From: SZUA-309 sp965230005
GTDB taxonomy: Bacteria > Pseudomonadota > Gammaproteobacteria > Pseudomonadales > Azotimanducaceae
Assembly: GCA_965230005.1 (NCBI GenBank)
Contig: OZ245934.1
Location: 3,968,001 to 4,032,000 of the forward strand
Length of the DNA stretch: 64,000 bases
Reading direction: 5' to 3'
Position numbers and translations under genes: made by a program. Shown one piece after another: positions 36,430-45,895 of this stretch. Position 1 is the stretch's first letter. Each line of letters starts with the position of its first letter. The notes beneath the pieces are model-generated. The model was given only the letters and a program-made list of their open reading frames with translations, had not been told where the DNA came from and ran no database searches.

Positions 36430-37683
36430 TCAGTCCAGCTGGTAGAGTTTTTTCAGAAACTCGAGATGATCGGCGCGGCCGTCGGCTGCCGCGTTGCGGA
36501 TGGCCGTGGTGGGCGGGTGGATAAGCTTGTTGGTGAGTGCCCGACTCAAACGCTCGAGGACGGCCTTGGCGTCCATGCCTTTGTCGAGATCTTTCAGGGC
36601 TTTTTCCAGCTCCAGCTGTTGCGTGGCTTCAGCCCGATCGCGGAACTGTCGCAGCAGCGCCTGGCTGTCGTGGGCACGTCGTTCCCGGAGGTAGTGGTTG
36701 GCGCCGTCCACGACCATCGATTCTGCGGACTCGGCGGCTTCGCGGCGGGAGCGGACGTTTTCTTCGATGATCTCCGTCAGATCGTCGATGGTGTAGAGAT
36801 AGACGTCCGGCAACGCGGCGGCTTCGGGCTCCACGTCCCGCGGTACGGCGATGTCCACAATGAAAATCGGCTTGTGGCGCCTTTCTCGAATCGCGGCTTC
36901 CAGAGCCCCTTTGCCAACGACCGGCAGGGAGCTGCCGGTGGACGCGATCACGATGTCGTAGTCCTGCAGGTGGGCTGCCACGTCCGTCAGCTGCAGTGGC
37001 AAGGCATCGAAGCGCGCTGCCAGGCTTTCAGCGTTGGTCAGCGTTCGATTCGCGATCGCCATACCCGCCACACCGAGTTCGTGCAGATGCTCGGCAACCC
37101 GCGTGATCGTGTCGCCGGCCCCGAGCAGCAACGCTCTTGTCGCTTTGAGGTCCGTAAAGATCTGTTGAGCCATGGTGACCGCGGCGTAGGCCACGGAGAC
37201 AGGATTGCGACCGATGTCCGTGTCCGTGCGCACCTTCTTGGCCGCGGAGAGAGTGACCTGCGACAGGAGCGACAGCTCGGGGCCTACGGTGCCGGCCGTA
37301 CGCGCCATGTCGTAGGCCGATTTCACCTGCCCCATGATCTGCGGCTCACCAAGGACCTGAGAGTCGAGGCCCGAGGCGACCCGGATCAGATGCCGCGCAG
37401 CATCCTGATCCCAGTGGCTGTAGGCAACGGCCTGGAGCTCGGACGGCGCGATGGACCGCGCATCGGCAAGCCATTCGACCACGTTCTTCTCCCGATCGGG
37501 ATCCATGGCCAGATACAGCTCGGTGCGGTTGCAGGTGGAGATGATGGCGGCCTCGGAGACGGATGGGATGCTGCTCGTGGCTTCCTGCAGTGCATCGCCG
37601 AGTTTTTCTTCCGGAAAGGCGATACGCTCCCGAAACTCCACGGGTGCGGTGCGGTAGCTAACGCCATATGCCAATATCGCCAT
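36430..37683 (-). CDS. hemA: Glutamyl-tRNA reductase
   Basis: 417 residues. First step of C5 tetrapyrrole synthesis, reducing glutamyl-tRNA to glutamate semialdehyde. Catalytic C51 in S-T-C-N-R-T-E-L-Y, substrate-binding G-L-D-S-Q-V-L-G-E-P-Q-I, Rossmann segment L-L-G-A-G-D-T. Divergent from lolB with only 28 bases between start codons, so at least one promoter must lie in coding sequence. Confidence 0.96.
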   Translation of the reverse strand: MAILAYGVSYRTAPVEFRERIAFPEEKLGDALQEATSSIPSVSEAAIISTCNRTELYLAMDPDREKNVVEWLADARSIAPSELQAVAYSHWDQDAARHLIRVASGLDSQVLGEPQIMGQVKSAYDMARTAGTVGPELSLLSQVTLSAAKKVRTDTDIGRNPVSVAYAAVTMAQQIFTDLKATRALLLGAGDTITRVAEHLHELGVAGMAIANRTLTNAESLAARFDALPLQLTDVAAHLQDYDIVIASTGSSLPVVGKGALEAAIRERRHKPIFIVDIAVPRDVEPEAAALPDVYLYTIDDLTEIIEENVRSRREAAESAESMVVDGANHYLRERRAHDSQALLRQFRDRAEATQQLELEKALKDLDKGMDAKAVLERLSRALTNKLIHPPTTAIRNAAADGRADHLEFLKKLYQLD

Positions 37684-37711
37684 CGGTTGGCATTTTAACG
37701 TATGTGGCGCC

Positions 37712-38323
37712 GTGACGGTCTTGCATAAGCTGTTCCTGCAGAAGGCCCCTCCGAGAGGGCTCTACGCGCTCGGGCTGAGCTTCGCGCTCAGCTTCGTTCT
37801 CAGCCTCGGAGCCTGCACCTCGAAGCCGGCACCGCCGGGTCAGGGAGAGGCTTTTGTGCTCACGGGCAAGGTAGGCATCCGCGAAGGCGGCGAGAGCTTC
37901 AGTGCGAATCTGCTCTGGCGCCAGCAGGCGGAAGGCTTTCGTATGGATCTCTGGGGCCCGCTCGGCCAGGGCCGCGTTGAGATTGTCAATAAAGGTGCTC
38001 AGATTCAGCTCCGCAACGGCCAGGGTCTGATCACCGAAGGAGATCCGGACCAGGTCATGCGGGAGCAGCTCGGCTGGACGCTGCCCCTGACCGTTCTGCC
38101 GTCGTGGGTGCAGGGCCAACCTCTGGCCGACGTCCCCGCGAGCGCCGAGCGCCTGGACCAAGCGGGCCGACTGGCGGGCTTTGAGCAGCTCGGTTGGACC
38201 GTGGCGCTCGACCGCTATGAGGCGGTTACCGGCGCGGCTGGGGAGCGGCAGCTGCCGACGCGGATCACGGCTACGCGGGCGGAGACGAGAGTCCGGGTCG
38301 TGGTGGCTGACTGGCAGCTCTGA
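37712..38323 (+). CDS. lolB: Outer-membrane lipoprotein receptor LolB
   Basis: 203 residues. Lipoprotein signal with lipobox L-S-L-G-A-C near residue 34, then the LolB barrel (L-T-G-K-V-G-I-R, F-R-M-D-L-W-G-P-L-G-Q-G). Accepts lipoproteins from LolA and inserts them in the outer membrane. GTG start 37712. IspE normally follows in this class but is missing here. Confidence 0.92.
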   Translation: MTVLHKLFLQKAPPRGLYALGLSFALSFVLSLGACTSKPAPPGQGEAFVLTGKVGIREGGESFSANLLWRQQAEGFRMDLWGPLGQGRVEIVNKGAQIQLRNGQGLITEGDPDQVMREQLGWTLPLTVLPSWVQGQPLADVPASAERLDQAGRLAGFEQLGWTVALDRYEAVTGAAGERQLPTRITATRAETRVRVVVADWQL

Positions 38324-38407
38324 GGGCAGTCCGAGAGTCGGCACCGAAGGCGAATAAGCCTTTGATTTCAGTGCTTTTCAGCCCCAGGAGAGGGATGCGC
38401 CGCTCGA

Positions 38408-38436
38408 TTGACAGCGAGCAGGCGCGTGAGGACAAT
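38408..38436 (+). promoter_or_regulatory. tRNA-Gln promoter
   Basis: Perfect -35 TTGACA (38408-38413), 17-base spacer, -10 GACAAT (38431-38436). The sequence after the -10 is very GC-rich (AGCGCCCC), the discriminator type linked to stringent control of stable RNA genes. About 40 bases upstream of the tRNA. Confidence 0.75.
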
Positions 38437-38476
38437 AGCGCCCCTTTCGCCCGGGCCGCCCCGGGGAAAAGACGTC

Positions 38477-38551
38477 TGGGGTGTCGCCAAGTGGTAAGGC
38501 AGCGGGTTTTGATCCCGCCATGCGCAGGTTCGAATCCTGCCACCCCAGCCA
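38477..38551 (+). tRNA. tRNA-Gln (anticodon TTG)
   Basis: 75-base cloverleaf with encoded CCA. Acceptor TGGGGTG / CACCCCA, anticodon stem GCGGG / CCCGC around loop TTTTGAT (anticodon TTG), T arm GCAGG-TTCGAAT-CCTGC. It reads CAA (and CAG by wobble). Lies between lolB and prs, as after ispE in pseudomonads. Confidence 0.96.
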
Positions 38552-38615
38552 TTTAACCGTGAATCCGGCAGCGTACCGGCGTCACCTGTAAACGATCCAG
38601 CCCAAGAATTCCGAC

Positions 38616-39560
38616 GTGTCCCAACTGATGCTCTTCAGCGGCAGCGCTAACCGGGCGCTGGCTCAATGCGTGGCCGAGAAGCTCGACCTCACGCTCGGTA
38701 AGGCCACCGTGGACCGCTTCAGCGATGGCGAAGTGAACGTCGAGATTCATGAGAACGTGCGCGGTCACGACGTCTTCCTGCTGCAGTCCACCTGCGCGCC
38801 GACCAACGACAATCTCATGGAACTGATGATCATGGCGGACGCGATCCGCCGCGCGTCGGCAACCCGGGTAACGGCGGTGATCCCGTATTTCGGCTATGCG
38901 CGTCAGGACCGACGGCCTCGATCGGCCCGGGTTCCCATCAGTGCCAAGGTGGTTGCCGACATGCTGGGCAGCGTCGGCATCGATCGAATGCTCACCGTGG
39001 ACCTGCACGCGGACCAGATCCAGGGCTTCTTCAACATGCCCGTGGACAACGTCTATGCGTCGCCGGTGCTGGTTGATCACATGGTCTCGGCGGGCCTGAA
39101 AAATCCGATCATCGTCTCGCCGGATGTCGGCGGTGTGGTTCGAGCGCGAGCGATTGCCAAGCAGGCCAATGACCTCGACCTGGCAATCATCGACAAGCGG
39201 CGCCCGCAGCCGAATGAGAGCCGGGTTATGAACGTCATTGGCGACGTTTCCGGCAAAACCTGCGTACTCGTCGACGATATCGTCGACACCGCCGGCACGC
39301 TCTGTACGGCAGCCGGGGCCCTGAAAGAAGAGGGTGCGACCGCCGTGCACGCCTACATTACGCATCCGGTCCTGTCGGGTGCTGCCATCGGGAAGATCGA
39401 GGATTCGGACCTCGATGGCATGTTTGTCACCGATACGATTCCCCTGAGCGACGCAGCACAGGGGTGTAAGAAGATCACGCAGTTGACCCTTGGCAGCCTG
39501 CTGGCGGAATCGATCCGTCGGGTCAGCAACGAAGAATCCATCAGCGAGATGTTCCGCTAA
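38616..39560 (+). CDS. prs: Ribose-phosphate pyrophosphokinase
   Basis: 314 residues. Makes PRPP from ribose 5-phosphate and ATP. Canonical motifs: F-S-D-G-E-V near residue 33, R-Q-D-R-R near 98, L-T-V-D-L-H-A-D-Q-I-Q-G near 126, catalytic D-K-R-R-P near 194, PRPP loop V-D-D-I-V-D-T-A-G-T near 218. GTG start. A divergent paralogue lies at 54417-55634. Confidence 0.97.
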   Translation: MSQLMLFSGSANRALAQCVAEKLDLTLGKATVDRFSDGEVNVEIHENVRGHDVFLLQSTCAPTNDNLMELMIMADAIRRASATRVTAVIPYFGYARQDRRPRSARVPISAKVVADMLGSVGIDRMLTVDLHADQIQGFFNMPVDNVYASPVLVDHMVSAGLKNPIIVSPDVGGVVRARAIAKQANDLDLAIIDKRRPQPNESRVMNVIGDVSGKTCVLVDDIVDTAGTLCTAAGALKEEGATAVHAYITHPVLSGAAIGKIEDSDLDGMFVTDTIPLSDAAQGCKKITQLTLGSLLAESIRRVSNEESISEMFR

Positions 39561-39667
39561 GGGACGCGCTGGGATCGTCCGGTGCTGGTCGCAAGCATCG
39601 GGCGCAAGGTCGGCGGCCACGACCGTAGGTTGGCCGCTCGATGAACTGAAGGAACTGAGGAAACGAC

Positions 39668-40351
39668 ATGTCCCAGAAAATTGAAATCAACGCCGAAGTG
39701 CGTGCAGACGTGGGGAAAGGTGCGAGCCGCCGCCTGCGTCGCTCGGGCGACAAAGTGCCCGGGATCATCTATGGCGCTGAAGAGGCGCCCGTGAATCTGA
39801 CCCTGAACGCCAACGAGCTGACCAAAGCCATGCAGAGTGAGGCGTTCTTCTCGCAGATTCTCGACGTGAAGTTCGACGGCAAGAGCACCCAGGCAGTGCT
39901 CCTTGACCTGCAGCGTAACCCGGCCAGCGAGAAGGTCCTGCACGTCGACTTCCTGCGGATATCCGCAAACAAGGCGATCCAGGTCAGCGTACCGCTGCAC
40001 TTCGTCAACGAAGACAAGTGTAAGGGTGTTCGTCTCGGTGGTGGCACCATCGCCCATACCCTGACCGAGGTCGAGATCAGCTGTCTGCCGGCGGATCTGC
40101 CCGAGTTCATCGAGGTGTACATGGCCGAGCTCGACGTCGGCGAGATCATTCACCTTTCCGACCTTGCGCTGCCGAACGGTGTGACCATCGTCGCGCTGAG
40201 TCATGGTGACGACCGTGCTGTGGCCAGTGTTCAGGCTCCCCGCGGTGGTGCGGACGAAGAGGAAGAACTGGAAGCGGCTGCAGAAGGTGGCGCCGAGGCA
40301 GCCGAAGGCGAAGCTGCAGACGACGCGGACGCGGAAGCCAGCGAGGACTGA
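39668..40351 (+). CDS. rplY: 50S ribosomal protein L25, long (CTC) form
   Basis: 227 residues: L25 5S-rRNA-binding domain (about 1-92) plus the C-terminal TL5/CTC domain (about 95-185) and a very acidic alanine/glutamate tail. The start is supported by GAGGAAAC upstream of the ATG. Order prs-rplY-pth-ychF is typical for the class. Its end runs into a hairpin just before pth. Confidence 0.95.
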   Translation: MSQKIEINAEVRADVGKGASRRLRRSGDKVPGIIYGAEEAPVNLTLNANELTKAMQSEAFFSQILDVKFDGKSTQAVLLDLQRNPASEKVLHVDFLRISANKAIQVSVPLHFVNEDKCKGVRLGGGTIAHTLTEVEISCLPADLPEFIEVYMAELDVGEIIHLSDLALPNGVTIVALSHGDDRAVASVQAPRGGADEEEELEAAAEGGAEAAEGEAADDADAEASED

Positions 40352-40361
40352 TCGGGTTTTC

Positions 40362-40380
40362 GCGCCTCTCGAGGCGTTTT
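40362..40380 (+). terminator. Terminator-like hairpin abutting the pth start
   Basis: Stem CGCCT-CTCG-AGGCG followed by TTTT, ending one base before the pth ATG at 40382. The only Shine-Dalgarno-like GAGG for pth (40371-40374) lies in the 3' arm. It could be an intrinsic terminator, an attenuator, or a translational gate opened by ribosomes finishing rplY. Confidence 0.6.
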
Positions 40381-40381
40381 C

Positions 40382-40996
40382 ATGGCCATCCGACTCATCG
40401 TGGGCCTCGGTAACCCGGGCCCACGCTACGCAGATACGAGACACAATGCGGGCGCCTGGTTCGTGGTGTCCCTTGCGCGGCGCTTCGGCATCAGTCTGCA
40501 GGAAGAGAATCGGTTCAAAGGCGAAGTGGGCCGCGGCAATGTGCTCGGTCACGACCTGCGCCTGCTCGTGCCGACGACCTTCATGAACCTCTCCGGCGAA
40601 GCCGTGGGCGCCCTGGCACGGTTCTTCAAGATCGGTGCTGAGGAGATCCTCGTCGCCTACGACGAGATGGCCTTCGAACCCGGTGTGTTGCGTCTCAAGA
40701 CCGGCGGTGGCGCCAATGGCCACAACGGCATCGAGAGCGTGATCGCGGGCCTGGGCAATGACCGTGGCTTTCACCGGCTGCGCATTGGTGTTGGCCATCC
40801 GGGTCACAAAGACCGGGTGACCGCTTATCTCACGTCTGTGACTACGCCAGCCGCGGAGCGTGATCGCATCGAGAGCGCCTTCGAGATACCGGGTGCCGCC
40901 CTCGAGCTGTTGCTCGGCGGTGACGTGCAGAAAACCATGAACCTGCTCCATGCGCCGCCTGAAGCGGAAAGCGTGAAGAAAGACGGAGAAGACTGA
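40382..40996 (+). CDS. pth: Peptidyl-tRNA hydrolase
   Basis: 204 residues. Releases peptides from dropped-off peptidyl-tRNA. L-I-V-G-L-G-N-P-G near the N-terminus, catalytic histidine in T-R-H-N-A-G, T-F-M-N-L-S-G, and G-G-G-A-N-G-H-N-G. The start at 40382 fits the family exactly. Its ribosome site lies in the hairpin described at 40362-40380. One base before the ychF GTG. Confidence 0.96.
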   Translation: MAIRLIVGLGNPGPRYADTRHNAGAWFVVSLARRFGISLQEENRFKGEVGRGNVLGHDLRLLVPTTFMNLSGEAVGALARFFKIGAEEILVAYDEMAFEPGVLRLKTGGGANGHNGIESVIAGLGNDRGFHRLRIGVGHPGHKDRVTAYLTSVTTPAAERDRIESAFEIPGAALELLLGGDVQKTMNLLHAPPEAESVKKDGED

Positions 40997-40997
40997 C

Positions 40998-42089
<1,092 letters not shown>

Positions 42090-42090
42090 C

Positions 42091-44478
42091 TCAAGCCGCC
42101 TGATCCCTCGGGTTGTCAGTCGCACCGCTCGACGTCGCGCCGGGGGCAGCGTCAGCGCCGGATTCCCCGTCGGCGCTGACCGTCAGCCGGGCCAGCTCAC
42201 CCAGTGAGCGGTGTACCAGAAACCAGAGCGCGTTGACGCAGTTTGCGGTGAGTTCCAACAGATGGCCCGGGATCAGATCCGCGTTCGCATCTGGCGCCTG
42301 GAAGCGCCAGCTGCGAAGGAAATCTCCGATCGTTTCCGTCTCCGCGGCGCTGGTCAGTGGGTTCCTGGCCGTCGCGAGGCGCCCGGCGAGCTTACTGATC
42401 TCGTCGCGGGTGTAGGTCCTGTAGAGGTCCAGCTTCTTCGAAAAGGGCTCGAACTCATTCTCTTCCAGATACTCTGCGAGGACGGCTACGACGTTCGCAT
42501 AGCGACCGATGGTACGCAGGCATTGCTCCTCGGCTTTCAGCAGTCGGATCAGTTCGATCAGTTGGTCACAGCGCTCCTGCTCTGTGGCTGACAGCCCTTG
42601 CCGGGCGCTGCGGATGCGCTGGAAGTAGATCGCATCGCTGCGTTGAAAACCCCGCTCCAGTTCGTCGATGGCCGCATCGGACTCTGTCAGAGCCCGATCG
42701 ATCGTTGCCGCGCTTGCCACGGGAAGGGCCCAGGCCTGCGCGTCGAGCTCGATGCCGGAGTCGGTGTAAACCGCAGCCAGGAACAGGCGCTCGCTGCGAT
42801 CCACGTGCTGATCGAATTCCTGGAAGCGGCTGCTGTTGGCGTCCGCTGCGGTGCCCTTTCCGACCTTCACGTCAGGATTCGGGATGCGGGCCTGGGCCCA
42901 GGCCGGGAACACGCGTTCCAGGGCCTCGGCGCCGTCATCTCGAGCGCGGGCGATATCGAAGACCTGCTCGTTGGGGCTTGTGAGGGATCGCGCGTCCGTG
43001 AAGCCGTTTCGACTGTAGGTCTGCTGAGTCAGCTGCTGAGCGAGCTTCTCGTGGTTGCGAAGCAGTCGTTCGCTGCCGAACACGCCGCTGTCGATGTCGC
43101 TCACAGCCCAGCTTTCGGCGCGATCGATGCGCTCCCGGTCCGCCGGATGAGTGTGCCAGTATTCGGTTTCTTCTTCGTCCATCTGCGCACGAATGACGTT
43201 GCGCTTCGCGTCCGTAAAGCCTGCGCGCACGTCGCGCACTGCCGCGGACCAGTTGTCCATGAGCTTGTTTTCGCTGTAGCCCGCCATGTTGGCCTGCCAG
43301 GCGAGCTCCTGCGCGGCAAGCAGCTCGCGAATGCTGTTTGAAGAGTCGACGAAAGCCTGGGTCCCGATCACGTGCACCGCATGGTCGTCGGCGTTGAATT
43401 CCATCTCCTGTGAGAGACGCCGTGTAATCCGCGTGTTCAGGGCCAGCAGTCCACGCATGAGATAGCGGACGCCGCTGATGGACCAGAGGGCGCATTGGGC
43501 GACGAGGGCAACGCTCCAGTCGAGCTCGCGCCATCGGCCGAGGCGCGCCTCCCAGGGATCTTCGTACCAGGCACAACGCGCCATCCAGCCGTTCACGGTG
43601 TTCACGGCAGCGCCGGAGAACATCTCCACGGGCTGGCTGAAATGGCCGAATTCGTGGGCGATGACGCTCGCGAGTTCCCGGGCGTCCATGCCGTAGACCA
43701 GAGGCATGCCTACGGTAAGCTCCAGCTTCCGCCGCACCAGCGAGCCAAGCCCGTCGGTCGGCGAGACACTCGCGTTCACCTGATTGTCGATGTAGATGGC
43801 CTCTGGTTCTGGTGTGCCCACACAGATGCTCACCTGCCGGGCGAGGGCGAAGAGTCCGGGCGCGTTCTGCCGGGAGAGCTCGATTCGCGGTGGATCCGTG
43901 TAGCGAGTGAAGAACGGCCGGACCAGAAAGACAAACACCACGAGTCCGATCACGATGGGGGTAACGTACGCAAGCAGCGTGATGAAGTTCTTCGGTCCCG
44001 GTGCCCAGGAGACATAGGCACCGAGCCCAAGGACAACGCCGAGGACCATGGTGAGGTACAGCAGCGGCGCGACGACGGCAGCCGATGCCGCGGCGAGCGC
44101 CCAGTAGCGATAGGTGCTGGAACGCTCCACCTGTGCGGAGCTGCGGTTTACCGTCGCGATGAAGTTCTTCAGGCCGGTCTCGGCTTTTCGGTCAGGGGTG
44201 TCGTCCGTTGCTGCCGTGAGCTTCTCGACCCTGGCATGTACGCCCAGTTTCAGCAGCGTTTTCTTCAGGCGCAGGGCTTTGTCGTGGCCCGTGCGTTTAG
44301 CAACAACGGCACTGCCCCGGATCAGCTGCAGCGCTCTGGCTTCAGGGATTTTGAAGGCAGCCGCAAGGGCTTTCGCGACTTCGGTCTGGTCGGCCTGAGG
44401 ATCGCGCAGACCCAGGGTGCGAACCCTGAAGAATTCGTCGCTGTTTGATGAGGTGCCGAGGCCCTGCTGGGCTTCCAT
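42091..44478 (-). CDS. Large membrane-anchored M48 family metallopeptidase
   Basis: 795 residues. An N-terminal soluble segment (about 10-85) is followed by two or more membrane helices (about 110-180). The zinc-protease motif H-E-F-G-H lies near residue 290 with the third ligand probably in E-F-N-A-D-D. A long helical C-terminal half (about 430-760) has no domain I recognise. ATG 44478 preferred over TTG 44571 on family grounds and a nearby AGGG. Much larger than HtpX-type M48 proteins. Substrate unknown; a membrane quality-control role is possible. Confidence 0.85.
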   Translation of the reverse strand: MEAQQGLGTSSNSDEFFRVRTLGLRDPQADQTEVAKALAAAFKIPEARALQLIRGSAVVAKRTGHDKALRLKKTLLKLGVHARVEKLTAATDDTPDRKAETGLKNFIATVNRSSAQVERSSTYRYWALAAASAAVVAPLLYLTMVLGVVLGLGAYVSWAPGPKNFITLLAYVTPIVIGLVVFVFLVRPFFTRYTDPPRIELSRQNAPGLFALARQVSICVGTPEPEAIYIDNQVNASVSPTDGLGSLVRRKLELTVGMPLVYGMDARELASVIAHEFGHFSQPVEMFSGAAVNTVNGWMARCAWYEDPWEARLGRWRELDWSVALVAQCALWSISGVRYLMRGLLALNTRITRRLSQEMEFNADDHAVHVIGTQAFVDSSNSIRELLAAQELAWQANMAGYSENKLMDNWSAAVRDVRAGFTDAKRNVIRAQMDEEETEYWHTHPADRERIDRAESWAVSDIDSGVFGSERLLRNHEKLAQQLTQQTYSRNGFTDARSLTSPNEQVFDIARARDDGAEALERVFPAWAQARIPNPDVKVGKGTAADANSSRFQEFDQHVDRSERLFLAAVYTDSGIELDAQAWALPVASAATIDRALTESDAAIDELERGFQRSDAIYFQRIRSARQGLSATEQERCDQLIELIRLLKAEEQCLRTIGRYANVVAVLAEYLEENEFEPFSKKLDLYRTYTRDEISKLAGRLATARNPLTSAAETETIGDFLRSWRFQAPDANADLIPGHLLELTANCVNALWFLVHRSLGELARLTVSADGESGADAAPGATSSGATDNPRDQAA

Positions 44479-44640
44479 GGCCAGCCCTGCGCTGCGGAGG
44501 ATGGGCCCATTATCTGAAAGCGACCCCGGGGGCTCGGGAACCGGCGCACAGTTCCGCGCTGCGACTGACAAAGGCCCTACGATTGAGCGGTGCTAATGGG
44601 AACAAAGCTGCTCAATCCGGGGACGCGTGCGGGCCAAGCC

Positions 44641-45168
44641 TCAGGTTTGCAGCAGTCTTGCCTCGAAGTATTCGCAGACGAGGATCCAGCTCGGGCGACG
44701 GGCCCCATAGCGCCAGAGGCTGGCACGACCGATACGCCCGGTTCTGCGTTCCAGCAGAGGCATTGGGGCGCTCCCTCGCCGCCAGTGCGGATCGACGAAC
44801 AGCAGTTCCGCGAGCGGGCGCTGGCCGAGACGGTTGATGACGTCGATCACGGGATCGTCCAGAGCACCCAGCGTGCGCGCGGCCAGCACCCGGCGGTTGC
44901 CCACGCGAAGCTCGATTTCCCGGCTGAATGCCCGAGGCACGGTAAGTCCCAGCAGCCGCTGCTCCCACTGCGCAGGGCGTGTCGGGCCTTCGAAGATGCG
45001 TTTAACGAGGGGGGGATCGAAGCGTTCACCAATCTCCCGGGTCATGGAGCCGCTGAGCCGGATCCAGTGCCGGTACTCGCTCGCCGGAGAGATCGGCGCG
45101 GGTAATGGACGGACAGAGTTGGGGTCTATACGGGCAGGTGCCGGGCGGCTCGTGGGGGTGTTTGACAT
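44641..45168 (-). CDS. ubiC: Chorismate lyase
   Basis: 175 residues. Converts chorismate to 4-hydroxybenzoate for ubiquinone. Family features: E-Y-R-H-W...L, V-L-A-A-R-T-L, L-G-Q-R-P-L-A-E-L-L-F, R-x-G-R-A-S-L-W, and the catalytic glutamate in V-C-E-Y-F near the C-terminus. UbiA, often next to it, is absent. Weakly conserved family, but the pattern is consistent. Confidence 0.85.
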   Translation of the reverse strand: MSNTPTSRPAPARIDPNSVRPLPAPISPASEYRHWIRLSGSMTREIGERFDPPLVKRIFEGPTRPAQWEQRLLGLTVPRAFSREIELRVGNRRVLAARTLGALDDPVIDVINRLGQRPLAELLFVDPHWRRGSAPMPLLERRTGRIGRASLWRYGARRPSWILVCEYFEARLLQT

Positions 45169-45201
45169 CTCGAAGGGGGTGCCGGAAAATCGCGCCCCCT
45201 G

Positions 45202-45226
45202 AAAAAAACCGCCACTCTAGCGGCGG
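45202..45226 (-). terminator. Minus-strand terminator-like hairpin upstream of ubiC
   Basis: Read on the minus strand: CCGCC (45226-45222), 8-base loop, GGCGG (45213-45209), then seven T (45208-45202), ending 33 bases before the ubiC ATG. The stem is short but all GC. It could stop antisense transcription from the tRNA-Met side or act in the ubiC leader. Confidence 0.5.
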
Positions 45227-45277
45227 CTCCCAGGTCATGCAAGGCGACGCCCAGGCAGCCTGGATCATGGATCGCGT

Positions 45278-45354
45278 GGCTACGTAGCTCAGTTGGTTAG
45301 AGCACAGCATTCATAATGCTGGGGTCGGTGGTTCGAGCCCACCCGTAGCTACCA
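45278..45354 (+). tRNA. tRNA-Met, elongator (anticodon CAT)
   Basis: 77 bases with encoded CCA. Close to E. coli elongator tRNA-Met: GGCTACGTAGCTCAGTTGG at the 5' end, anticodon stem CAGCA / TGCTG around TTCATAA, T arm with GGTTCGAGCC. The acceptor stem closes with G1-U72 instead of G-C. It lacks the three G-C pairs in the anticodon stem expected of the initiator. Confidence 0.94.
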
Positions 45355-45430
45355 ATTTCCCGCCAACCGGGGTTCGCCGCAGCCCTCAATGTTGCGGCCG
45401 ATCAGCGGCAAGTCCGCTGGAGGCACCGCC

Positions 45431-45844
45431 ATGCAGCTGTCCGATCGCGCTAAAACCATCCTCGATGGGCCCAACTATGCGCACATCGCCACCTTGCTCC
45501 CTTCCGGTGCGCCGATGGTGTCGCCCATCTGGGTTGCGCGAGAAGGAGACCTCATCCTCATGGGGACCGGTGAAGGCACTCGCAAGGCGAAGAACACCGT
45601 GCAGGATCCGCGCGTGGCACTGTCGCTCACGGCACACGATAACCCCTACCTGCAGCTGCAACTGCGCGGACGCATCATCGAGCGTCGACCGGATGACGAC
45701 TTTGCCGGGATGGATGCCATCGCCAGAAAATACACGTCGGCGCCTTTCCCCTGGCGGCAGCTGACCGGACGCGTCATCCTGGTTTTCGAGCCGGAGACGG
45801 AACGCCTCGAGGAGATCCCGTTCCAGCACAAGCCCGGCCTTTAA
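45431..45844 (+). CDS. Pyridoxamine-5'-phosphate-oxidase-like flavin/F420-binding protein
   Basis: 137 residues. Split-barrel PPOX fold: H-I-A-T-L-L-P-S-G-A-P-M-V-S-P-I-W-V near residue 17, then G-T-G-E-G-T-R-K-A-K-N near 50, the pattern of 'PPOX class F420-dependent' proteins (Rv1155 type). Cofactor and substrate unknown. ATG 45431 with GGAGG 8 bases upstream. Confidence 0.87.
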   Translation: MQLSDRAKTILDGPNYAHIATLLPSGAPMVSPIWVAREGDLILMGTGEGTRKAKNTVQDPRVALSLTAHDNPYLQLQLRGRIIERRPDDDFAGMDAIARKYTSAPFPWRQLTGRVILVFEPETERLEEIPFQHKPGL

Positions 45845-45895
45845 CCGAGCTGCGCGATCATCCGTGGGAACGCCTGTTAGCGAGGTTCTGCTTCA

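Noticed and set aside
38477..38551. tRNA-Gln as the 5' end of the plus-strand open frame 38362-38556
   Set aside because: The frame runs through a complete cloverleaf; it is the tRNA and its promoter, not a protein gene.
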